64,000 nt of DNA, taken from NCBI GenBank assembly GCA_963698565.1, contig CAVORH010000011.1:1-64000 (forward strand), given 5' to 3'. This document shows, piece by piece, positions 26,801 through 35,003 of the stretch. The translations under genes were made by a program, and so were the position numbers. The notes under the pieces were generated by a model. That model made no database searches. It was not told where the DNA came from and saw only the letters and a list, made by a program, of their open reading frames with translations. How positions within the stretch are numbered: position 1 is the first letter of the stretch; every line of letters starts with the position of its first letter. This DNA is from Sva-07 sp963698565. GTDB lineage: Bacteria > Actinomycetota > Acidimicrobiia > Acidimicrobiales > Ilumatobacteraceae.

Positions 26801-28155
26801 TCGACGAACGCCCGATTCCACAGCGACGGAAGGTTGGCAATGGCCAACAGCGCCACGCCGAGCGCCGCAGCGACCCTGAGCCCGGCGCCCGATCGGGCGT
26901 TGCCGTTCGCCGGGAGTCGTGCCGGCAGAGCGCTCACGAGCGCGCCGGCGCCGAGCGCGATGCCGAGCAGGAACACCGGGACGGCGCGGGTGCTGCTGCG
27001 CAGTGCCAATGCGAGCCCGGAGCCGTCGTCGTTGACGAGCAGCGCCATCACGGGCGACGGCTGGTCGATCGGATGGACGCCGACGGCGAGCACGGCCCCG
27101 ACGGCCATGCACATCGCTGCGAATCGACGTTGCGGCCACGACGTGAGGGCGAGACCGAGCAGGCCGACGACGACCACCGCGTAGCTGACCGCGATCGTGC
27201 GGAGGCTCACCAGGTAGTCGAACGATGCGGTGGTGGTCGGGGCGAATGCGTCCCGCTGGTAGAAGAGCCAGTAACCGAGGCCCCGGACGACCTCGGAGCC
27301 GGTGGCGTTGCGGCTCACGTCGTCGAGCGTCTCGGAGTAGTTCAACACCGGGGCGCCGTAGCGGCCCTGCACGATCAGCATGCTGATCCACCAGATCGAC
27401 ACGGTGAGACACAACACCGCGATGCGTGCCGTCACGGCGATCGCGCGTCGCCACGGGATCCGGCCCTGCCACGAGGTGTGGACGATCCAGAGCACCGGCG
27501 CAGGCACGATCATCGCGAGGGTCGTGGCGTTGGCGGAGCCGACCGTCGCCACGATCAGCGCGATCAGTGCCGGATCGCGCCACGGCCCCAGGCGTCGTCG
27601 CCAAGCGGTCCGACCTCCCTGGACGCTTGCGGCAGTCTCGTCGGGTTCGGCTGCTCGTGTCGCTCGGACGGTCAGTGCGACGATCCAGCCGAGTCCGGCC
27701 CAGGGCAGGAGCAGCAGCGAGGTCCGCGAGACGTAGGGCAGCAGATACGGCGACGTCTGATAGACGACGGCCCCGACGACGGCGCCGAGTGGTGACACGC
27801 CGAGCAGGCGAGCCGCCCACATCATGCCGGCGCCGGCCAGGAACATGATCGTGCCGATCCACAGCCGGTGGGCCAGCCAGTCCGGCACCCCGACGGTGTC
27901 GAAGAGCAGGAACCAGGGCCCGCTGGGCCAGAGGTAGGTGATCTGCTGGTGAGGTACCCATCCGGCGAACTGGTCGGGTTCGAACGTCGACGCAGCCCGA
28001 CCGAGCAGCCGGGCAGGGTCGAAGTACAGGAAGAGCTTGGTGTCGGCCGGCATGCGGCCCGGTGAGCTGGCCAGTGCGGGAACGTAGGCGAGCAGTGCGA
28101 GGAGCGCCACGCTCGCAGCGGTGGAGTGACGGCCGAGGCGGGCCGTCAGGCTCAT
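23806..28155 (-). CDS. AftD-like alpha-(1->3)-arabinofuranosyltransferase, copy B
   Basis: 1449-aa paralogue of copy A with the same plan: N-terminal GT-C helices with PADTKLFLYFDP and YLWPSGPWFLLFDTVGVPDWLAHRL, two F5/8-like modules (AIDGDPTTAWTVADHGD and AVDGDESTAWVTGFDDSVGAVL), then C-terminal helices ending in FATDAERERR. Identity to copy A looks moderate, so the duplication is old and the two may use different acceptors. The ATG at 28155 overlaps the stop of the upstream mannosyltransferase (ATGA); copy A follows after 19 bases. Confidence 0.85.
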   Translation of the reverse strand: MSLTARLGRHSTAASVALLALLAYVPALASSPGRMPADTKLFLYFDPARLLGRAASTFEPDQFAGWVPHQQITYLWPSGPWFLLFDTVGVPDWLAHRLWIGTIMFLAGAGMMWAARLLGVSPLGAVVGAVVYQTSPYLLPYVSRTSLLLLPWAGLGWIVALTVRATRAAEPDETAASVQGGRTAWRRRLGPWRDPALIALIVATVGSANATTLAMIVPAPVLWIVHTSWQGRIPWRRAIAVTARIAVLCLTVSIWWISMLIVQGRYGAPVLNYSETLDDVSRNATGSEVVRGLGYWLFYQRDAFAPTTTASFDYLVSLRTIAVSYAVVVVGLLGLALTSWPQRRFAAMCMAVGAVLAVGVHPIDQPSPVMALLVNDDGSGLALALRSSTRAVPVFLLGIALGAGALVSALPARLPANGNARSGAGLRVAAALGVALLAIANLPSLWNRAFVDPAIDRDEDPPAAWDAALDALDGTDPGARVLQLPGAEFGAFRWGYTVDPPLVGLSEKPLVTRDLLPLGSAAAMDLLYALDDRFQEGTIEATAVAPVARLLGSDTLWLSNDAAFERFRTARPELVDALLTGDTTGTASPPGLGSAERFGEPTVNTPEIPMIDPTSIVEPAVGRPLSPVALVPVEDPVGVVRAKTSSVVVSGSGDGIVDAAAAGLLTGQELVRYSASLDDGELADALADAELLIVTDSNRDQAHHWRGSQDVRGHTEPGGPTIDVLDPTTADQRLDLFPPDADRQTIAVQDGPVSAIASSYGEPFAYRPEDRAVFAIDGDPTTAWTVADHGDPIGERIRLDLADGATAAGSVDSLRLHQPAPATGGRSIAAVAITVDDHAPVSVELDETSFGETGQIIDIPAVEGGGSVTIEITDVTPGRFPLAASFAGVGFSEVDLGLDPTTEFIRVPTDGLDTIDADTPLALLFTRWRTDPTDPWRADPEPALQRRFDLPTERTLDAAATLRLDRRATDAALADLLDAATSSPPPIASTRVTGGVAQRGIAAVDGDESTAWVTGFDDSVGAVLSFDTVGPLGTDLSITQPSGPYSPITAVQLRADGEVVDAVVPAPDATGRSVIDLPATFVRSSAAGPMEFVITAIDERTTIDRRYGDPRALPAAISELEVGIEPVTIDRTATIAAECSPDHLDIDGQPLPISFETTVGALLDGEPVAATACGPLELAAGVHDLTSSTSSALTVDRVALTDEVDRSGSPAVLDTIPVEVTRNEPRARDVVVGPCPDGCWIVLGEGFNEAWEASTDGRSLGGGRLVDGGFNGWWLPPSTSPTQVEFRWTAQRPVTVGLTISALAALVCLGLALAAPRTRPERLRAPRLVTDRPSRSRRHLVASAATLFAASVALVAPVWGLAALATTAISLGATTWGRGRWTTRVFELVGVGLLGLTALAVLWIERRDRPFPNAGWTTYFDHLNGLALFAALAVAVGAMFATDAERERR

Positions 28156-29393
28156 GGGATGACGCCGAACACGGCGTAGAGGCCGGTGAGCGTCGCCAGA
28201 CCGGCGCCACAGGCGACGAGCACCGCATCCCAACCGAGGTATTCCCAGCTCGCCCGGTGCGTCGACCTTCGCTCGGATGCCTCGGGCCACCATGCGGCCA
28301 TCGCGATGAAGAAGGGGAACGCCGTGAAGAGGAAACGTGGGCGAGCGGTCACCGTCTCGGGGATCAGCATCAGTGCCACGACGACGGCGCAGTAGGCGAC
28401 CAACGGCCATGGCAGCCGGGCCTTCCAGGCACAGAACACCATGAAGACCAGCACCGCCATCGACAACGCGGTGAGCGCGTCGGCCGGTGACGACAACGGG
28501 CTCGTGACGAACCCCCAGGTGTTGGCGACCGCGGTTGCACCGAAGCTGGTGCCCTCTGACCAGGCCTCACGTTGCACCCGGAACCACGCCCCACGTTCAC
28601 CGGCGGTGTGGTCGACGTACCACTGGAACGCCAGGAACCCGAGCGGGGCCAGTGCGACCGAGACGAGCGATCGCCACTCGCGCGATCGCCGGATGGCAAG
28701 GAAGCTCGCGACGGCGCAGGCAGCGACCACCGCGATGCCGTTCGGGCGGGTGGCCGTGGCGAGTCCGGCCGCGAGTCCGGCGAGCAGCCAGCGCTCGTCG
28801 AGCAACAGGATCAGACACGCGGCGGCCAGGACGATCAGCAGCGCTTCGGAGTAGGCGAACGACAGGATCGCGCTCCCCGGGAACACTGCATAGAGCGTCA
28901 TCGACCGGGCAGCGATCGACACGTTGTAGATGCGTCTGGCCAACAGGCCGACCAGGACGACCGACACGGCGCCGAGCACGAAGTTGAGGAACAGCGCGGC
29001 GAGCGTGTCGCCGCCGGGCAGTACCCAGTCGAGCACGCGGACCGTCGAGGGGTACAGCGGGAAGAACGCTGCTCGGGCCTCGAGCTGTTCGTAGGTGATG
29101 TTCGCCGGGATCGAGTCGGGATAGCCCCGTCGTACGAGCTCGATGTACCACTTGCCGTCCCAGGAGGTCAGGACCTCGCCGATGACCGTGGCCGCACCTC
29201 GCTCGGGTTCGCCGTCGGCCCGGGCGTCGACGGCCAACTGTGCGGCTCGCACGGCCGTGGCGGCGATCACGCACAACCGCGAGACCAGGTAGATGCCGAG
29301 GCCGACGATCAGCGCACGGGTCCACGTCGCCCGATCGGAGTCGGCAGCCGGCCCGGTCGAGTCGGTCTCCGCCGGCGCACTGCCCGTGAACAT
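28152..29393 (-). CDS. PIG-V-like polytopic mannosyltransferase
   Basis: 413 aa with about ten membrane helices. The luminal-type loop SWDGKWYIELVRRGYPDSIPAN (about 74-95) and RAAFFPLYPSTVR (about 105-117) match the WDxxW/Y...FFPLYP pattern of bacterial PIG-V-like GT-C mannosyltransferases. ATRPNGIAVVAACA is also conserved. It would use polyprenyl-phospho-mannose, made by the DPM1-like enzyme of this locus. I chose ATG 29393, which follows TAGCTT by seven bases, over longer in-frame starts reaching 29555. Coupled to AftD copy B. Confidence 0.85.
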   Translation of the reverse strand: MFTGSAPAETDSTGPAADSDRATWTRALIVGLGIYLVSRLCVIAATAVRAAQLAVDARADGEPERGAATVIGEVLTSWDGKWYIELVRRGYPDSIPANITYEQLEARAAFFPLYPSTVRVLDWVLPGGDTLAALFLNFVLGAVSVVLVGLLARRIYNVSIAARSMTLYAVFPGSAILSFAYSEALLIVLAAACLILLLDERWLLAGLAAGLATATRPNGIAVVAACAVASFLAIRRSREWRSLVSVALAPLGFLAFQWYVDHTAGERGAWFRVQREAWSEGTSFGATAVANTWGFVTSPLSSPADALTALSMAVLVFMVFCAWKARLPWPLVAYCAVVVALMLIPETVTARPRFLFTAFPFFIAMAAWWPEASERRSTHRASWEYLGWDAVLVACGAGLATLTGLYAVFGVIP

Positions 29394-29400
29394 CGGTGCG

Positions 29401-29406
29401 AAGCTA
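29401..29406 (-). promoter_or_regulatory. -10 element of the mannosyltransferase-AftD operon (TAGCTT)
   Basis: Minus-strand TAGCTT ends seven bases before the ATG at 29393. Confidence 0.5.
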
Positions 29407-29495
29407 GCAGCGCGGGGTTCGCGGAACGGGCCGCCGAGATCGTTTCGGGTGTGTGAATCCGGGTGGATGACCGCATGCGGGCCCTTGACGTTTTG

Positions 29496-29501
29496 TACAG
29501 T
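29496..29501 (+). promoter_or_regulatory. -10 element of the molybdenum hydroxylase operon (TACAGT)
   Basis: TACAGT ends eight bases before the ATG at 29510. A TTGACG at 29485-29490 is too close to serve as its -35. Confidence 0.55.
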
Positions 29502-29509
29502 CTCGCGGC

Positions 29510-30373
29510 ATGACGGTCCATCTGCCCGACACGGTCGACGCCGCCGTCGAGGCACTCGCGTCGGACCGCTCGGCGACGGTGCTCGCCGGGGGGACCGATC
29601 TGATGGTCGAGGTCAACGACGGCCACCGACGGCCCGACACCAGCGTCGTCGTGGTGAACAGGATTCCCGAACTGCGGTCGTGGCGGCGCGATCCGATCGC
29701 CGCGACCGTCACGATCGGGGCGGCGGTCAGCTATCGCGAGATCGAGACCGGCCCGCTGGCGCAGTTGCTCCCCGCGCTCGCCGAAGCGGCGCGAACGGTG
29801 GGATCGCCGCAGATCCGCAACGCCGGCACGCTCGGCGGCAACCTCGGCACGTGCTCGCCGGCCGGCGACGGCCTCCCGGTGCTCGCGGCGCTCGACGCCA
29901 CCGTCGAACTCGCATCGAGCGCCGGCAGGCGCACCCTCCCGGTCCGTGAGTTCATGCTCGGTGTCAAGCGCACCGCCCTGGCACCCGGCGAGATGATCGT
30001 GTCGGTCACCGTGCCCCTCGTCCACGGCTGGCAGGGCTATGCGAAGGTCGGGGTCCGCAATGCGATGGTGATCGCGGTGGCGAGCGCCTGCGTCGTGCTC
30101 GATCGAGCGCACGAACGGGCTGCGGTCGCCCTCGGGTCGGTCGGCCCCACGATCCTGCGGTGTCCGCAGGCGGAGCAGCATCTGGCCTCGACGATCGACT
30201 GGAGCAATCTCGGCGTCGCACCCGACGACCTGGCGACCTTCGCCGAGCTGGTGTCGGCCGAGAGCCGCCCGATCACCGATCATCGCTCGACCGCCGAGTA
30301 CCGCCGCCACGCCGTCGGCATCCTCGCCCGCCGGCTCGTGCGGCGGGCGTCGAGCAGGGAGGCGGCGGCATGA
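29510..30373 (+). CDS. Molybdenum hydroxylase FAD-binding subunit (XdhB/CoxM type)
   Basis: 287 aa. The FAD motifs ATVLAGGTDLMVEV (about 23-36) and GSPQIRNAGTLGGNLGTCSPAGD (about 101-123) are the two classic signatures. It passes electrons between the Fe-S subunit and FAD in a three-subunit xanthine-dehydrogenase-like enzyme. First gene of an operon in the order FAD, Fe-S, Mo; the stop overlaps the Fe-S start as ATGA. Confidence 0.92.
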   Translation: MTVHLPDTVDAAVEALASDRSATVLAGGTDLMVEVNDGHRRPDTSVVVVNRIPELRSWRRDPIAATVTIGAAVSYREIETGPLAQLLPALAEAARTVGSPQIRNAGTLGGNLGTCSPAGDGLPVLAALDATVELASSAGRRTLPVREFMLGVKRTALAPGEMIVSVTVPLVHGWQGYAKVGVRNAMVIAVASACVVLDRAHERAAVALGSVGPTILRCPQAEQHLASTIDWSNLGVAPDDLATFAELVSAESRPITDHRSTAEYRRHAVGILARRLVRRASSREAAA

Positions 30374-30885
30374 GCACCACGAGGAGCGACAGCGACCACT
30401 ACGTCCTCGACGTGAACGGCGAGCGTCGGGAGGTGACCGACTCGTGGCTGGGCGAGAGCCTGCTCGACGTCCTGCGTGACCGTCTCGGGCTGATGGGCAC
30501 CAAGGGTGCCTGTGAGCAGGGCGAGTGTGGATCGTGCAGCGTGCTCCTCGACGGCGTGCTGGTGTGCTCGTGTCTGGTGATGGCGGCCGGTGCGGTCGGC
30601 CAGCCGATCGTGACGATCGAGGGCATCGCACCGGTCGGCTCACCGTCCGATGTGCAACAGGCGTTCGTGGACGCGGGCGCCGTGCAGTGCGGGTTCTGCA
30701 CCCCGGGGTTGATCATGGCGGTCCACGATCTGCTCGAGCGGTCGGCCACGCCATCCGACACCGAGATCCGCGAGGAACTGGCCGGCAACGTGTGTCGTTG
30801 CACGGGCTACGGACGGATCATCGACGCCGTCCAGCAGGTCGCCGTGGCACGGCGGGAGACCACGGACCCGGAGGCGCAGCGATGA
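30370..30885 (+). CDS. Molybdenum hydroxylase 2Fe-2S subunit (XdhC/CoxS type)
   Basis: 171 aa with both clusters visible. The plant-ferredoxin-like cluster uses KGACEQGECGSCSVLLDG and the following CSC (about 45-66). The all-helical second cluster uses AVQCGFCTPGLIMA and NVCRCTGYGRIIDAV. Length is usual for the family. Overlaps both neighbours by four bases, so the three subunits are translationally coupled. Confidence 0.94.
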   Translation: MSTTRSDSDHYVLDVNGERREVTDSWLGESLLDVLRDRLGLMGTKGACEQGECGSCSVLLDGVLVCSCLVMAAGAVGQPIVTIEGIAPVGSPSDVQQAFVDAGAVQCGFCTPGLIMAVHDLLERSATPSDTEIREELAGNVCRCTGYGRIIDAVQQVAVARRETTDPEAQR

Positions 30886-33206
30886 GCGTCGTCGACACCG
30901 AGTTCGCGTCGAGGACCGGCGCCCGCCACGGCACGATCGGTACGTCGCCCACCAGGCCCGACGGCACCGCGAAGGTGCAGGGAAGCTTCGAGTTCTCCTC
31001 CGACCTCTCCGCCGACGGCTGCCTGTGGGGGGCCACGCTGCGGTCGCCACATCCGTACGCCCGCATCCGTTCGATCGACGTGACCGGCGCCTGGAAGATC
31101 GACGGCGTCGAGACGGTCGTCACCGCATCCGATGTGCCGGGTCAGGCGACGTACGGCCTGATCAGCCAGGACCAGCCCGTGTTCGCGTCCGATGTCGTCC
31201 GCTACGTCGGTGAGCCGATCGCCGCCGTGGCCGCCGACCACCCCGAGACCTGTCGGCGGGCCCTCGCCGCCATCGTGGTCGACTACGACGTCCTCGAACC
31301 GCTCCTCGACCCCGAGGCGGCGATCGACGGCAGCCACCCGCCGATCCACCCGGACGGCAACCTGATCCGTCACCAGCGCATCGTGTGCGGTGACGCCGAG
31401 GCGACCGGCGACGTCGTCGTCGAGGGCACGTACGAGATCGGCATGCAGGACCAGGCGTTCCTCGGTCTCGAAGCGGCACTCGCCGTCCCCGATCCCGGCG
31501 GTGGCGGTGTCGAGTTGCACGTCGCCACGCAGTGGTTGCACGAGGATCGGGCCCAGATCGCGGCGTGTCTCGACCTCCCGGTCGACGCGGTGCGTCTCGT
31601 GCTCGGCGGCGTGGGCGGGGCGTTCGGTGCACGCGAGGACATCAGTCTCCAAGTGCACACGTGTCTGCTGGCGCTTCGCCTCGGCCGGCCCGTGCGGATC
31701 GCGTACAGCCGAGCGGAGAGCTTCCTCGGTCACGTGCACCGGCATCCCGCCACGATCTGGATGCGTCACCATGCCACTGCGACGGGCGAGATCGTCAAGA
31801 TCGAGTCGCGGATGGTGTTCGACGGCGGGGCGTACGCGTCGACCTCCTCGGCGGTGCTGATCAATGCCGTCACCCACACGCAGGGCCCGTACCGGTGCGC
31901 GAACGCGGTCGTCGACGGCTACGCCGTTCGGACGAACCATCTCCCGTGCGGTGCGATGCGCGGCTTCGGTGTGGTGCAGGCCTGTTTCGCCCACGAGTCG
32001 CAGATGGACAAGCTGGCGCTGGCCTGCGGTGTCGACCCGGTGGAGATCCGTCTGCTCAACGCCATGCGCACGGGCGATCCTCTGATCACCGGTCAGCCGG
32101 TGCTCAACGTCGCGCCGGTCGAGCGCTGCATCCTCGACACCGCGGCGTTGCCGCTGCCCGACGAGCCGATCGGTGGGCGTCCCGGTGCCGACGGCCTCGC
32201 CGATGTGATGAAGCTCCCGGGCGGGGCCGGCCGAACCGCCGATCGGGGCGACATCGTCCGCGGGATCGGATGGGCCGTGGCGATCAAGAACCTGATGTAC
32301 TCCGAGGGCTTCGACGACTACGCCACTGCCCGCTGCCGCCTCGCTGACGGGGTCGCGACGCTCAAGTTCGCCACCTCCGAGGTCGGCCAGGGCTTCGTGA
32401 CGATCGCCCCGCAGATCGCTCGTACGATCCTCGGCGTCGACGAGGTCGTTCTCGATCGCATCGACACCCAGGTCGGCTCGGCCGGTTCGACGTCGGCGTC
32501 GCGGCAGACGTGGATGAGCGGGGGAGCGGTCGACGCAGCTTGCCGAACCGTGCGCGAGCGGATGTTCGAGCATGTCGGGCGGCTCCACGACGTCGACCCG
32601 ATCCGCCTGGTCGTCGAGGGCACCGACCTGGTCGACACCGTGACCGGGTGGCGGCTGCCGGTGGTCGAGGCGACCGCCGGCATCGAGTTCGACGAGACGG
32701 TCGAGTATCGGCATCCGGCCACCGAGGAACTCGACGAGAACGGCCAGGGCAACTGCCACACGGCGTTCGCGTTCGTGGCCCATCGCGCCGTGGTCGACGT
32801 CGATCCGGAACTCGGCCTCGTGAAGGTCGTCCAGATCGCGACGGCGCAGGACGTCGGACGGGCACTCAACCCACTGTCGGTGCTCGGCCAGATCGAGGGC
32901 GGCATCGCCCAGGGGCTGGGCCTCGCCGTGATGGAGGAGATCATCCAGGTCGACGGCGTGATCCGCAACGGCAACTTCACCGACTACCTGCTGCCGACGT
33001 TCCTCGACATGCCCGAGGTGGTGGCAACGCTCGTCGAGGAGCCGGATCCGCACGCTCCGCTCGGGGCGAAGGGCGTCGGTGAACCGCCGTGCATCTCTTC
33101 GACACCGGCGATCGTCAATGCGATCCGCGACGCTCTCCGTCAGGTCGATGGCGTCGGCAAACCCCTCGATCGCGTCCCCGTCCGCCCCGCCGACATCTGC
33201 CTCTGA
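30882..33206 (+). CDS. Molybdopterin-binding catalytic subunit, xanthine dehydrogenase type
   Basis: 774 aa. Molybdenum cofactor loops include LGGVGGAFGAREDISLQ and CGAMRGFGVVQ, the latter like the RGFGxPQ of xanthine dehydrogenases rather than the AYxCSFR loop of CO dehydrogenase. The base-catalyst Glu is in LGAKGVGEPPCISS near the C-terminus. It would hydroxylate a purine or another N-heterocycle at the Mo centre. No XdhC-type chaperone gene lies nearby. Substrate is inferred only from these loops and the following phosphoribosyltransferase. Confidence 0.88.
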   Translation: MSVVDTEFASRTGARHGTIGTSPTRPDGTAKVQGSFEFSSDLSADGCLWGATLRSPHPYARIRSIDVTGAWKIDGVETVVTASDVPGQATYGLISQDQPVFASDVVRYVGEPIAAVAADHPETCRRALAAIVVDYDVLEPLLDPEAAIDGSHPPIHPDGNLIRHQRIVCGDAEATGDVVVEGTYEIGMQDQAFLGLEAALAVPDPGGGGVELHVATQWLHEDRAQIAACLDLPVDAVRLVLGGVGGAFGAREDISLQVHTCLLALRLGRPVRIAYSRAESFLGHVHRHPATIWMRHHATATGEIVKIESRMVFDGGAYASTSSAVLINAVTHTQGPYRCANAVVDGYAVRTNHLPCGAMRGFGVVQACFAHESQMDKLALACGVDPVEIRLLNAMRTGDPLITGQPVLNVAPVERCILDTAALPLPDEPIGGRPGADGLADVMKLPGGAGRTADRGDIVRGIGWAVAIKNLMYSEGFDDYATARCRLADGVATLKFATSEVGQGFVTIAPQIARTILGVDEVVLDRIDTQVGSAGSTSASRQTWMSGGAVDAACRTVRERMFEHVGRLHDVDPIRLVVEGTDLVDTVTGWRLPVVEATAGIEFDETVEYRHPATEELDENGQGNCHTAFAFVAHRAVVDVDPELGLVKVVQIATAQDVGRALNPLSVLGQIEGGIAQGLGLAVMEEIIQVDGVIRNGNFTDYLLPTFLDMPEVVATLVEEPDPHAPLGAKGVGEPPCISSTPAIVNAIRDALRQVDGVGKPLDRVPVRPADICL

Positions 33207-33240
33207 TGCAGTGGTCGAGGCGTCAGATCTGGGGTCCGAC

Positions 33241-33278
33241 CCCGGACGCGACACAGATGTCGGCGGTTCGCGTCCGGG
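33241..33278 (+). terminator. Inverted repeat after the molybdenum hydroxylase operon
   Basis: Perfect arms CCCGGACGCG (33241-33250) and CGCGTCCGGG (33269-33278) follow the stop by 34 bases. No T-run follows. Confidence 0.55.
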
Positions 33279-33282
33279 CGGC

Positions 33283-33288
33283 TAGGTT
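33283..33288 (+). promoter_or_regulatory. -10 element of the phosphoribosyltransferase (TAGGTT)
   Basis: Same hexamer and same eight-base distance to ATG as at scpA. Confidence 0.55.
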
Positions 33289-33296
33289 CGGCGCTC

Positions 33297-33794
33297 ATGC
33301 CTGACGAGCGCGAGATCATGACCTGGGACATCTTCGGGGCCGCCTCCCGCGACCTCGCGCAGATGGTCGTCGACAGCGGATACGAGCCCGACATGGTGCT
33401 CGCGATCGCCCGCGGTGGCCTGCTGATCGGTGGGGCGATCGGCTACGCGCTGTCGGTGAAGAACGTCTACACGATGAACGTCGAGTTCTACACGGGCGTC
33501 GACGAACGGCTGGAGGTGCCGCGCATCCTGCCGCCGGCTCCCGACTTCGTCGACGTCTCCGATGCCCGCATCCTGATCGTCGACGACGTGGCCGACACCG
33601 GCCACACCCTGCGATCGGTGCAGGAGTTCTGCGCGGGCAAGGTCGCCGAGGTGCGCACCGGGGTGCTGTACGAGAAGTCGCACTCCCTGGTGAAGTGCGA
33701 CTACATCTGGAAGCGCACCGATCTGTGGATCAACTTCCCGTGGAGCGACAAGGACCCGGTCGCCAAACGCGACTGGACCGTCAAGGACGCCTGA
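33297..33794 (+). CDS. Phosphoribosyltransferase (purine-type)
   Basis: 165 aa. The PRPP-binding loop ILIVDDVADTGHTL lies near residues 96-109 and an early VLAIARGGLLIGGAIGYAL near 33-51. The C-terminal IWKRTDLWINFPWSDKD resembles xanthine/hypoxanthine phosphoribosyltransferases of archaea and actinobacteria (small Gpt/Hpt type). It would salvage a purine base with PRPP. It has its own promoter but directly follows the xanthine-dehydrogenase-like operon, consistent with purine metabolism. Confidence 0.85.
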   Translation: MPDEREIMTWDIFGAASRDLAQMVVDSGYEPDMVLAIARGGLLIGGAIGYALSVKNVYTMNVEFYTGVDERLEVPRILPPAPDFVDVSDARILIVDDVADTGHTLRSVQEFCAGKVAEVRTGVLYEKSHSLVKCDYIWKRTDLWINFPWSDKDPVAKRDWTVKDA

Positions 33795-33801
33795 ACCGTC
33801 C

Positions 33802-34869
33802 TCAGGGCGCGAAGGCGGCTCGCTGGGCCTGCTCGAGGCGCTCGCGGAGACGCTTCGCGGGCACGATCCCGAGCAGCTTGCCCTCGCTCCAGACGGTGAC
33901 AACCGGCCGCAGCGGGTTGAGGCGAGGCAGCACGGTGGCGAGATCCTCGTCCGGCGCGGCCTTCGCCAGCGAGTTGAACGGCACCATCAACTGGGTGAGC
34001 ATCACCATCGTGCGCCGCTCCGACGGCACCGCCCACAGCTGCTCCTCGAGCACCAGGCCGTCGAGTTCGCCGTCGTCGCCCACCACCGCAACGGCGCCCG
34101 CATTGCCCAGCCGCTGACGCTGCCAGATCATCGAATCGGCGTCCATGTCCGTGCCGGCCTGGGCGACACCGAACCAGGTCAGGTCACCCACCTTGATGCC
34201 GTCGAGCTGCTCGCCGATGTACGACGCCATGATCTCGGCTCGTGCGTTCATGGCGATGAAGATGCCGACGATCAGCATGAACACACCGAACTGACCGTTG
34301 AGCATCATCACGACACCGAGGCCGGCGAGGCCCCAGCCGAGGACGCGCCCGGCGTTGCCGGCATCGCGCATCGCCCGGTACTTGTTGCCCGTGCGCGCCC
34401 AGCGGATCGCCCTGACCACACGGCCGCCGTCGAGGGGCGCGCCCGGGAGCATGTTGAACACCGCCAGGATCAGGTTGACGAGGCCGAGATAGCCGATCGC
34501 GTTGGACTGCAGTGCGATGCCGAGCCCGAGCCCGATGACGCCGATCGTGAGGCTCACCAGTGGCCCGGCGACGGCGATCAAGCCGTCGGCGCGCGGCGTG
34601 GGCGACTCGCGATCGAGATGGGCCACGCCGCCCAGAGCCCACAGATCGATCGACTCGGTCTGGACCCCGTAACGGCGAGCGACGAGGGCGTGACCGAATT
34701 CGTGGGCGAGGATCGACGCGAAGAAGGCCACGGTCGTGATCAGCCCGGCGGCGACGCCGAGTGAAGCGGCCAGGTTGACGCCGAACAGGACGGCGACGAG
34801 GGCCATGCTCCAGTGGGCTCGAACGGGGATGCCGGCATAGGTGCCCAGGCGGATCGAACCAGCGGTCAT
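33802..34869 (-). CDS. Site-2-protease-family M50 metalloprotease
   Basis: 355 aa membrane protease. The zinc motif is ILAHEFGHALVAR (about 53-65); the third ligand lies in FNMLPGAPLDGGRVVRA (about 138-154). About six helices are visible up to residue 210. The C-terminal part (IKVGDLTWFGVA...GELDGLVLEEQLW) has the look of a CBS-like regulatory domain. Family members cleave membrane-embedded substrates in regulated proteolysis. Start ATG 34869 has an AAGGAG about 12 bases upstream. Convergent with the phosphoribosyltransferase. Confidence 0.88.
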   Translation of the reverse strand: MTAGSIRLGTYAGIPVRAHWSMALVAVLFGVNLAASLGVAAGLITTVAFFASILAHEFGHALVARRYGVQTESIDLWALGGVAHLDRESPTPRADGLIAVAGPLVSLTIGVIGLGLGIALQSNAIGYLGLVNLILAVFNMLPGAPLDGGRVVRAIRWARTGNKYRAMRDAGNAGRVLGWGLAGLGVVMMLNGQFGVFMLIVGIFIAMNARAEIMASYIGEQLDGIKVGDLTWFGVAQAGTDMDADSMIWQRQRLGNAGAVAVVGDDGELDGLVLEEQLWAVPSERRTMVMLTQLMVPFNSLAKAAPDEDLATVLPRLNPLRPVVTVWSEGKLLGIVPAKRLRERLEQAQRAAFAP

Positions 34870-34952
34870 GACGGGGGAGTGCTCCTTTCGAAGAACACGT
34901 GTGCGGGGATGCTATGTACGTCAACCGCCCCGCGAACCCCCACATTCCGCCC

Positions 34953-34999
34953 TTCTCGTGAACCCGTGCGGGAGTAAACCCCGCACGGGTTCACGAGAA
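34953..34999. terminator. Palindromic terminator, copy 2 of the dispersed element
   Basis: Reverse-orientation copy of the palindrome at 7176-7222 with identical TTCTCGTGAACCCGT outer arm and the loop inverted (GGGAGTAAACC). It lies four bases after the stop of the FAD oxidoreductase and precedes the M50 gene start region on the same strand. Confidence 0.75.
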
Positions 35000-35003
35000 C
35001 GGG

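Noticed and set aside
25036..27795. 919-codon open frame antisense to AftD copy B
   Set aside because: Same shadow effect; the minus-strand frame has membrane helices and family motifs, this one has none.
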